From Coprenecus sp902388455 (lineage in GTDB: Bacteria; Bacteroidota; Bacteroidia; Bacteroidales; UBA932), in assembly GCA_963931615.1 (NCBI GenBank), contig OZ007032.1, forward strand, positions 62,001 to 126,000: a stretch of 64,000 nucleotides of DNA, in the 5' to 3' direction. This document shows, piece after piece, positions 41,634 to 48,302 of this stretch. The notes below the pieces were generated by a model, which was given only the letters and a program-made list of their open reading frames with translations, was not told where the DNA came from and did not search any database. The position numbers were made by a program, and so were the translations under genes. The number at the start of each line of letters is the position of its first letter. Within the stretch, counting starts at the first letter, position 1.

Positions 41634-42420
41634 CAGAACCTCCTTCGATCCAAGATAAAAATTCCTCCCGCCGCGCCTGGCTGACGATAATGTCCTCCTG
41701 GTCGGCGGGAGGTTCCGTTATAAGCCGCAGCCGTCCGGCACCGTGCCGCTGGATGGAGGTGATGGAGTTGATGTTGACCATGCAGTTGCGGGAGGTGCGG
41801 AAGAACATCCTGCGGTCCACCTCGTTTTCCAGATGGTCCAGGGAACGGTCGATGAGGTGGCGCCGGCCGGAGAAAGTCCGGACATCGGTGTATCTGCCGC
41901 TCTTGATGAACCAGGCTACGTCCTTGAGATTGACGAAAGCATATCCGTCTCCTTCCGGAATCAGAAGCCTGTCCTTGATGCCGCCTCCGCTCTCAGAAGT
42001 GGACGGCCGGATGTGCTCCCGTAGGCCCCGGTAGTCCGGAGATGCTGTGTGGCCTGGAAATCCGGCGAGTCTGTCCAGCTTGTCGAGGGCGTCCTGAAGA
42101 GTCTTTTTCGTGACGGGTTTGAGCAGGTACTCCACGCAGTCGGCCTTGAAGGCCTGGAGGGCGTAATCGTCGTAAGCAGTAGTGAAGATTACCGGCTGGC
42201 GTACCTCGATGCTCTCGAATATCTCGAAGCAGTTGCCGTCAGAGAGCTCGATATCCATGAATATCAGGTCTACTTCGTGTTCTCTCAGGGCTTCCACCGA
42301 TTCCTCCACTCCGGCTGTCCGGCATACCATCTGCCAGGACGGCCTCAGGGAGGCTATCATACGCTCGAGTCTGAATCCGAGCAGGTACTCGTCTTCGATT
42401 ATCATGTATCTTATCGTCAT
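41611..42420 (-). CDS. LytTR family response regulator
   Basis: 269-residue response regulator. The receiver domain (residues 1-125) has the acidic pair Glu9/Asp10, phosphoacceptor Asp56 (LIFMDIELSDGN), and KPVTKKTLQDAL with the conserved lysine. The C-terminal LytTR DNA-binding domain (from about 155) has GDGYAFVNLKDVAWFIKSGRYT and FFRTSRNCMVNINSITSIQR. Starts within the stop of the histidine kinase gene (4-nt ATGA overlap) and so forms a two-component pair with it. Convergent 23-nt overlap with the BACON lipoprotein gene. Confidence 0.92.
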   Translation of the reverse strand: MTIRYMIIEDEYLLGFRLERMIASLRPSWQMVCRTAGVEESVEALREHEVDLIFMDIELSDGNCFEIFESIEVRQPVIFTTAYDDYALQAFKADCVEYLLKPVTKKTLQDALDKLDRLAGFPGHTASPDYRGLREHIRPSTSESGGGIKDRLLIPEGDGYAFVNLKDVAWFIKSGRYTDVRTFSGRRHLIDRSLDHLENEVDRRMFFRTSRNCMVNINSITSIQRHGAGRLRLITEPPADQEDIIVSQARREEFLSWIEGGSATGKEGS

Positions 42421-43415
42421 AGATAGGGGATTTTTGCTGTGAAAAAGTGGCCGTCGTCGGACACCGTGATGCTTTTGCCGGCAGCCTCGTACTGGGTGAA
42501 GATGTATTTGAGGCCAAGGCCGGTGCCGGTACTGGAGTTTTTCTTGCGCAGTATCGGATTGCGGACGGTGATGCCTTCGTCGGCGACATCTATGGTCACG
42601 GTCATGGGATGCCGGTCGGAGATAATATTGTGCTTGGTGACGTTCTCCAGCAGCAGCTGCATCATGAAGGGCAGCACGTACCGGGGTGCCTTGATGGTCT
42701 GGTGGATGTCCACGGTCAGGAAATTGTTGTACTTGAGGGTCAGTATGTGGATGTATGACTCCAGGAACGCCATCTCCTCCGAGACCAGAACCCTGTCCTT
42801 GCGGTGTGTTGATAGGACATACCGGTAGATGTCGGAGAGGGCTTCGGTGAATTCTCCTGCCCGGTCCTTGTCATTCTCGATGATGTCCATCAGTATATTC
42901 AGGGAGTTGAATAAAAAATGCGGATTGACCTGTGCCCTGAATGCATCATACTGGTACTGGAGGGCCCTGCGCTTCTCCAGCTCGGCTTTCTCCGAGGCCC
43001 GTCTGGATGAGTGCATCCAGTAGATCATCTCTATGATGAGCAGGGTAATCATGTATACGGCAAGCATACTGGCGTAGTTGATTTCCACTCCGCTGATCAG
43101 TGCTCCGATGGCCCATAGTATCAGTAGGTACGAGCCGATTACGGCAGCAGCGGTGAGGACTATGTCCACGGAGAGTTTCAGCAGGAAATGGCGGGCGAAG
43201 ACTCCTCTGTCGGTCAGGAGGAATACCACGGCGGTGCAGACCGAGGTGCCCAGGAACAGAGGTGCGATGTTGACCAGATGGTTGATAAGCTCGTGCCTCC
43301 AGTTGTCGTAGATACGGAACTGGTCGTAGGTTATCAGGTGGACGCATACTTCCAGAAAGATGGAATAAGCCAGTATCGTCAGAGCTGTAAGTATGATGCG
43401 CCGGGTCTTCAGCAT
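42417..43415 (-). CDS. LytS-type sensor histidine kinase (His_kinase family)
   Basis: 332-residue inner-membrane kinase with four predicted membrane segments (about residues 7-25, 47-67, 79-103, 113-133) and no large periplasmic domain, so it senses within or close to the membrane. Phosphoacceptor His166 lies in AFRAQVNPHFLFNSLNIL, followed by the HATPase region LLLENVTKHNI and GTGLGLKYIF. It signals to the overlapping LytTR regulator. No structural gene indicates the stimulus. Confidence 0.92.
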   Translation of the reverse strand: MLKTRRIILTALTILAYSIFLEVCVHLITYDQFRIYDNWRHELINHLVNIAPLFLGTSVCTAVVFLLTDRGVFARHFLLKLSVDIVLTAAAVIGSYLLILWAIGALISGVEINYASMLAVYMITLLIIEMIYWMHSSRRASEKAELEKRRALQYQYDAFRAQVNPHFLFNSLNILMDIIENDKDRAGEFTEALSDIYRYVLSTHRKDRVLVSEEMAFLESYIHILTLKYNNFLTVDIHQTIKAPRYVLPFMMQLLLENVTKHNIISDRHPMTVTIDVADEGITVRNPILRKKNSSTGTGLGLKYIFTQYEAAGKSITVSDDGHFFTAKIPYL

Positions 43416-43438
43416 GGAATAATTTTGAAATTGGAGAA

Positions 43439-43446
43439 CAAAGTTA
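43439..43446 (-). promoter_or_regulatory. -7 element for the LytS/LytTR operon
   Basis: Reverse strand TAACTTTG, exact TAnnTTTG match, 23 nt upstream of the kinase ATG. Confidence 0.55.
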
Positions 43447-43478
43447 ATAAATGATGGTCTACTTTTAAAGGGTTTTTA

Positions 43479-43486
43479 TATTTTTG
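43479..43486 (+). promoter_or_regulatory. -7 element for the threonine dehydrogenase gene
   Basis: TATTTTTG, exact TAnnTTTG match, 31 nt before the ATG. Confidence 0.58.
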
Positions 43487-43517
43487 CAGTTTAGTTAATA
43501 AATAAAAGCAACAAGAT

Positions 43518-44471
43518 ATGAAACGCATCTTAGTAATCGGCGCCGGCGGACAGATCGGTACCGAACTGGTTCCTCACCTCCAGAAAGTCTACGGACATGA
43601 CAACGTTATCGGTGCTGACCTCAAGGACGAGGCTGTCGCCAAGATCGGCTCCTACGCCAGGGCTATCAAGCTCGATGCACTCGATTTCAATGCTTTCGGT
43701 CAGGCCGTGAAGGACCATAACATAGACGCCATCTTCAACCTCGTAGCTCTCCTCTCCGCCACAGGCGAGAAGAATCCCGAGCTCGCATGGAAGATCAACA
43801 TGGGCGCCCTGGTCAATTCCCTGACCCTTGCCAAGGAGTTCAAGACAGCTGTCTTCACCCCCAGTTCCATCGGAGCCTTCGGTGTAAGCACTCCTCATGA
43901 CAAGACCCCTCAGGACACAGTCATGAGACCCGACACCATCTACGGTGTATGCAAGGTTACCGGCGAGCTTCTTTCGGACTACTACTATCACCGTTTCGGC
44001 GTGGATGCCAGAAGCGTGCGTTTCCCCGGCATCATCTCCAACGGCTGTCTGCCCGGCGGCGGCACCACCGACTATGCAGTCGAGGTATTCTACGAGATTC
44101 TCAAGACAGGACACTACACCTGCCCCATTCCCGAGGATTCGTACATGGACATGCTCTACATGCCTGACGCACTGAATGCAGTAGTGCAGCTGATGGAGGC
44201 CGATCCTTCCAAACTGAAACACCGCAACAGCTTCAATATCACCTGCATGAGCTTCTGCCCGAAAGAACTCTTCGCCAAGATTAAGGAGCGCATCCCTTCC
44301 GCTACATTCGACTACAATGTAGACCCTGTCAAGGCCGCTATCGCCGACTCATGGCCCAACATGATGGACGACAGCTGCGCCCGCGAGGAGTGGGGATGGA
44401 ATCCTCAGTGGCACATCGACGCCATGGTGGACGACATGCTCAAGGCTATCGGCGCCAAGCTGGGAAAGTAA
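43518..44471 (+). CDS. tdh: NAD-dependent L-threonine 3-dehydrogenase (short-chain/epimerase type)
   Basis: 317-residue SDR-fold enzyme that oxidises threonine to 2-amino-3-oxobutyrate, unrelated to the zinc-dependent E. coli Tdh. The NAD-binding GAGGQIGTEL is at residues 8-17, the active-site Tyr-x3-Lys is in TIYGVCKVTGE, and FPGIISNGCLPGGGTTDYAVEVFY plus DMLYMPDALNAVVQLM are characteristic of this group. Its usual partner kbl (glycine C-acetyltransferase) is not in this window. The codon bias toward C-ending codons suggests strong expression. Alternative: another NAD-dependent epimerase, less likely given the PGGGTTDYA motif. Confidence 0.88.
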   Translation: MKRILVIGAGGQIGTELVPHLQKVYGHDNVIGADLKDEAVAKIGSYARAIKLDALDFNAFGQAVKDHNIDAIFNLVALLSATGEKNPELAWKINMGALVNSLTLAKEFKTAVFTPSSIGAFGVSTPHDKTPQDTVMRPDTIYGVCKVTGELLSDYYYHRFGVDARSVRFPGIISNGCLPGGGTTDYAVEVFYEILKTGHYTCPIPEDSYMDMLYMPDALNAVVQLMEADPSKLKHRNSFNITCMSFCPKELFAKIKERIPSATFDYNVDPVKAAIADSWPNMMDDSCAREEWGWNPQWHIDAMVDDMLKAIGAKLGK

Positions 44472-44480
44472 TTCCGGCGT

Positions 44481-45125
44481 ATGGCGATCCGGTATCCAAG
44501 GCTAATATTATTGACTGTGCTCCTGGCCATTGCGGCCGGGAGTGCTGTTGATATGTCCGCACGGGAACGCTGGCCTTTCGAGAAGGGCAGCGAGCTGCGG
44601 CTGTCATGGGGTATGCTGCCGCTGGACAGCCCTACTCTTGATTCTGACGGTATTTACGGCATGTATTTTATCAGCGACAGATATATCGCCGGATATCTTG
44701 TGAACAACCGTTACTATGGTGGAGCAGGGCGTCTTACAGGGGCTATCAACCTGACATACTCCTATCGTTTCAAAAGATGGTTCGAGCTTTCGGGAATATT
44801 GACTTACTCCGGATATGACAGGGGGTGTTATGATAAGATTACGGACAATCTGGCTTTCAGAGCCGGTATCCACACCGTGTCGCTAATGCCCTATGCGAGG
44901 TTTGTATGGGTGTACCGCGAGTGGGTGCGGATGTATTCAGGACTGGGTGCGGGGTTGGCGCTGACTACTGTCAAGGATGTCATGGGGGCATCCGGCACAC
45001 GGGCACAACTGGCTTTCAGCGTGACCCCGGTGGGCATCATGGTGGGCCGTGATTTTTACGGACTGGCTGAATTGTCTTTTGGAACCACCGGAGTTGTGTC
45101 GGTCGGCGTAGGTTACAGATTTTAA
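44481..45125 (+). CDS. Outer-membrane beta-barrel-like protein
   Basis: 214 residues with a signal peptide (MAIRYPRLILLTVLLAIAAGSAVDMSA) and alternating amphipathic strands (GMYFISDRYIAGYLVNNRYYGG, RFKRWFELSGILTYSGYDRG, GLGAGLALTTVKDV) ending VGVGYRF, a C-terminal Phe as expected for BAM-inserted barrels. Probably 8 strands. It precedes a lipoprotein gene by 15 nt. Function unknown. Confidence 0.78.
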   Translation: MAIRYPRLILLTVLLAIAAGSAVDMSARERWPFEKGSELRLSWGMLPLDSPTLDSDGIYGMYFISDRYIAGYLVNNRYYGGAGRLTGAINLTYSYRFKRWFELSGILTYSGYDRGCYDKITDNLAFRAGIHTVSLMPYARFVWVYREWVRMYSGLGAGLALTTVKDVMGASGTRAQLAFSVTPVGIMVGRDFYGLAELSFGTTGVVSVGVGYRF

Positions 45126-45129
45126 AAAC

Positions 45130-45135
45130 AGGAGG
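45130..45135 (+). promoter_or_regulatory. Perfect Shine-Dalgarno site of the downstream lipoprotein gene
   Basis: AGGAGG 5 nt before the ATG at 45141. One of the few perfect sites in the window, and outside the ribosomal operon. Confidence 0.6.
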
Positions 45136-45140
45136 ACGTT

Positions 45141-45992
45141 ATGAGAAAGAGATTTATGATGTTTCTAGCAGCCGCAGCCGCGCTGTTGACGGCTGTCTCA
45201 TCATGCACGGTAGATAAGCCTGAGAATGGGGACAATATCGTGGAGGAGGGATATACCGTCTATGTATCCATGCACAGGAATGTGCTGAGCCCTGTGGTCA
45301 AGATGCTGGACATGACGCTCAAGGCCGACCGCTGGCTCAAGTGTGAGAGCGATGAGGAACGCGAGGCAGTAGGCTTCAGGCTGATGTATGCAGATATCGA
45401 CACCCTTTTCCACAATCCCGGAAACATGCATCTAGAGTCAGGAGACCGTTACGAACTCCACTATACGTCGGAATCCATTCTGGTTCCGGGGACCGAGTGG
45501 AGATGCCGTATGGAAGGTTGTTCCGGCCTGGTCCGCTGTGTCGGGGAAAATGAGTGGGAGGTGGAGCTGAATCCGGACGGCAGTATCATCGGCACCGGAC
45601 GCCGCATTCAGTCGATGAGCTTCTCAGCTACTACCGCTGATCTGGGCCTGATGGATTTCGACTGGGAGAATGAAGGAGAGGAGGAGTCAGGAAGCGGGAG
45701 GATATTTCTCACATACGTTTTCGAGACTGACGGTTCCTATACTGAGGAAATTGATATTCTGGGAGAGCCTACCTTCACAGAGGTGACCTTCCGGACAGAC
45801 GAGCCCTCCACTGTCTGCTGCCGGCAGTTCAGCCTGCCGCCTGTATATGACGGTGCATTCTCCATGCATCTGTATGCAGACGGTCCTGTGAGCAGGGACG
45901 AGGATATCAGTGTGACGCTTTCCGGTTCTGCGTCCTCTCCCCGCATTTTCGTAGAATACATGGGTTTGAAAAATTATTGGATAGGCGGATGA
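45141..45992 (+). CDS. Lipoprotein of unknown function
   Basis: 283-residue lipoprotein, signal MRKRFMMFLA, lipobox VSSC (Cys22), then TVDKPENGD. The body is rich in beta strands with paired cysteines (RCRMEGCSGLVRC, TVCCRQFSLPP) but matches no family I recognise; the layout resembles Bacteroidales fimbrillin- or DUF-type lipoproteins. It pairs with the upstream barrel gene and overlaps the tgt start by 4 nt (ATGA), so it is translated as part of the same operon. Confidence 0.72.
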   Translation: MRKRFMMFLAAAAALLTAVSSCTVDKPENGDNIVEEGYTVYVSMHRNVLSPVVKMLDMTLKADRWLKCESDEEREAVGFRLMYADIDTLFHNPGNMHLESGDRYELHYTSESILVPGTEWRCRMEGCSGLVRCVGENEWEVELNPDGSIIGTGRRIQSMSFSATTADLGLMDFDWENEGEEESGSGRIFLTYVFETDGSYTEEIDILGEPTFTEVTFRTDEPSTVCCRQFSLPPVYDGAFSMHLYADGPVSRDEDISVTLSGSASSPRIFVEYMGLKNYWIGG

Positions 45993-47119
45993 GATTCGAA
46001 CTGCTGACTACGGATACGGCCACTTGTGCCCGGCGTGGACGGATAGAGACGGACCACGGCACGATTGAGACGCCTATTTTCATGCCCGTGGGAACAGTAG
46101 GCTCTGTCAAGGGGGTGTATCATCGCGACCTGAAGAGCGATATAGGCGCTCAGATCATTCTGGGCAATACATATCACCTCTATCTCCGTCCCGGTCTGGA
46201 GACGCTGCGGGCTGCCGGCGGGTTGCATAAGTTCGCAGGATGGGACAGGCCGATACTGACGGACAGCGGAGGATTCCAGGTGTTCTCTCTTGCTGACAGC
46301 CGGAAACTTACCCCCGAGGGCTGTACATTCCGCTCGCACATCGATGGTTCTGCCCACAGTTTTACACCGGAGAACAATGTCGATACCCAGCGCATCATAG
46401 GAGCCGATATTATCATGGCCCTGGATGAGTGCACTCCGGGTGATGCGGACCGGAATTATGCCCGGAAGTCCCTGGATCTGACCAAGCAGTGGCTGAAAAG
46501 GGGAATCGCCCGCTTCCGGGAGACAGAGCCGCTCTACGGTTATTCCCAGGCATTCTTCCCTATTGTCCAGGGCTGCGTCTATCCCGACCTGAGGGTCGAG
46601 GCCGCCGAGAACGTGGCCTCGTATGACTGCGAGGGCTATGCCATAGGCGGTCTCTCCGTCGGGGAGCCTACCGATGTGATGTATGAGATGATAGAAGTGG
46701 TTCATCCCGTCCTTCCGAAGGACCGGCCGCGCTACCTGATGGGAGTCGGGACGCCCGAGAACCTGCTGGAGGGCATAGCCCGCGGCATTGATATGTTCGA
46801 CTGCGTAATGCCTACCCGCAACGGCCGCAACGGCATGCTGTTCACCTGGGAAGGGAGGATGAACATGCGCAACAAGAAGTGGGAGAGGGATTTCTCCCCG
46901 CTCGACCCTCATGGCACGTCCTTTGTGGACACCGCTTACACCAAAGCCTACCTGAGGCATCTGTTTATCGCCGGAGAGATGCTGGCGGCCCAGATAGCCA
47001 GCGAGCACAACCTGGCATTCTATCTGGATGTGGTGGCCCAGGCAAGGAAGCATATCGAGGCAGGCGATTTCCTGCCGTGGAAGGAGGCCGTGGTAAAGCG
47101 GCTTCAGAACAGATTGTAG
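45989..47119 (+). CDS. tgt: Queuine tRNA-ribosyltransferase Tgt (zinc-site cysteines absent)
   Basis: 376-residue TIM-barrel enzyme that exchanges guanine-34 for the queuosine precursor in tRNAs with GUN anticodons. GNTYHLYLRPG, the nucleophile region LTDSGGFQVFSL, and DMFDCVMPTRNGRNG are clear. The canonical zinc ligands (CxCxxC and a later His after the barrel core) are not seen: the segment reads DPHGTSFVDTAYTKAYLRHL, with no cysteine, though the following helix (EHNLAFYLDVV) keeps the His. Start ATG 45989 overlaps the lipoprotein stop (ATGA). As I recall, other Bacteroidales Tgt share this loss. Confidence 0.93.
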   Translation: MRFELLTTDTATCARRGRIETDHGTIETPIFMPVGTVGSVKGVYHRDLKSDIGAQIILGNTYHLYLRPGLETLRAAGGLHKFAGWDRPILTDSGGFQVFSLADSRKLTPEGCTFRSHIDGSAHSFTPENNVDTQRIIGADIIMALDECTPGDADRNYARKSLDLTKQWLKRGIARFRETEPLYGYSQAFFPIVQGCVYPDLRVEAAENVASYDCEGYAIGGLSVGEPTDVMYEMIEVVHPVLPKDRPRYLMGVGTPENLLEGIARGIDMFDCVMPTRNGRNGMLFTWEGRMNMRNKKWERDFSPLDPHGTSFVDTAYTKAYLRHLFIAGEMLAAQIASEHNLAFYLDVVAQARKHIEAGDFLPWKEAVVKRLQNRL

Positions 47120-47150
47120 AACTTGTAGAAGAAGAGCAGACTGACAGGCG

Positions 47151-48251
47151 ATGAATCTCAACACATTCAGGATAAAATTACTGGACCGCTACATCATAAG
47201 GAAGTTCATAGGTACTTTCTTCGTGGCGCTGCTGTTGATTATCGTCATAGTCATCATTTTCGATATCAGTGAGAAGATAGATGACTTCGTCGACAAGGAG
47301 GCCCCTCTGAAAGCTATTGTCTTCGATTATTACCTGAATTTCATTCCGTACTTCATCAATATGTTCAGCCCGCTGTTTGTCTTCATCACGGTGATTTTCT
47401 TCACCTCCAAACTGGCCGGCAACAGCGAGATCATAGCCATGCTCTCGGGAGGAGTGAGTTTCGGGCGTCTGATGTATCCCTATTTTCTCTCGGCTCTCTT
47501 CATCGCGGTCATGAGCTTGAGCCTCAATCTCTTCATCATACCGAGCGCCAACGAGAGGCGTATCGCCTTCGAGGAGCAGTACTTCAAAGGGCAGAAATTC
47601 TACAACACTAACCGCAACATCCACTATCAGATAGCTCCGGGAGAATTTGTCTACGTCGAGTCATTCAGTACGTGGAACAACACGGCGTACAAGTTCACCC
47701 TTGAGAGTATCCGCAACAGCCATCTGCTGTCCAAGCTTACAGCCGAGAGCGCGACATGGGACAGCACTTCGGGAGGCTGGAAGCTCAAGAACTATACTAT
47801 CCGTGATTACAGCACATCGCAGCAGCCGATAGTCTACGGCAGACAGATGGATACGGTCATCAGCCTGACGGTGGATGATTTTTACCGGAGAGAAAATACA
47901 GTGGAGACCTTGACATATCAGGAACTGGACGAACTCATCGCGATGCAGCGCATGCGGGGGGACAGCATGGTAAAATACTCATTGATAGAGAAGCATACCC
48001 GATTTGCCGTACCCTTTTCAGCTTTTATCCTCACCCTCATAGGAGTGTCGCTCTCCTCCAAGAAGCGCCGCGGGGGCATAGGTCTGAACCTGGGAGTGGG
48101 CATTGCCCTGAGTTTCTCCTACATTCTCTTCCTGCGCTTCAGCCAGATGTTCGTCATCACAGATACCCTGCCGCCGTGGCTGGCCATGTGGCTGCCGAAC
48201 ATCCTCTACGCTGTGATAGCGGCCGTCCTTTACCGCATCGCGCCGAAGTAG
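47151..48251 (+). CDS. LptF/LptG family permease
   Basis: 366-residue inner-membrane protein of the YjgP/YjgQ family, the transmembrane part of the LptB2FG extractor that moves LPS toward the outer membrane. Membrane segments occur at about residues 20-40 (FVALLLIIVIVIIF), 65-85, 105-125 and three more near the C-terminus, with a periplasmic jellyroll region of about 150 residues between. It follows tgt by 31 nt, a common arrangement in Bacteroidota. LptF versus LptG cannot be decided from sequence; the second family member is in the fusion gene at 50.95 kb. Confidence 0.9.
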   Translation: MNLNTFRIKLLDRYIIRKFIGTFFVALLLIIVIVIIFDISEKIDDFVDKEAPLKAIVFDYYLNFIPYFINMFSPLFVFITVIFFTSKLAGNSEIIAMLSGGVSFGRLMYPYFLSALFIAVMSLSLNLFIIPSANERRIAFEEQYFKGQKFYNTNRNIHYQIAPGEFVYVESFSTWNNTAYKFTLESIRNSHLLSKLTAESATWDSTSGGWKLKNYTIRDYSTSQQPIVYGRQMDTVISLTVDDFYRRENTVETLTYQELDELIAMQRMRGDSMVKYSLIEKHTRFAVPFSAFILTLIGVSLSSKKRRGGIGLNLGVGIALSFSYILFLRFSQMFVITDTLPPWLAMWLPNILYAVIAAVLYRIAPK

Positions 48252-48267
48252 TGTGTATTATTTATTG

Positions 48268-48275
48268 TATATTTG
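48268..48275 (+). promoter_or_regulatory. -7 element for alaS
   Basis: TATATTTG, exact TAnnTTTG match, 27 nt before the alaS ATG; no TTG at the expected position. Confidence 0.58.
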
Positions 48276-48302
48276 CGACTTTGTACTGATCAGTTACGCT
48301 AT

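Noticed and set aside
45974..47164. 396-codon minus-strand frame opposite tgt
   Set aside because: Shadow of the tgt gene; no recognisable domain.
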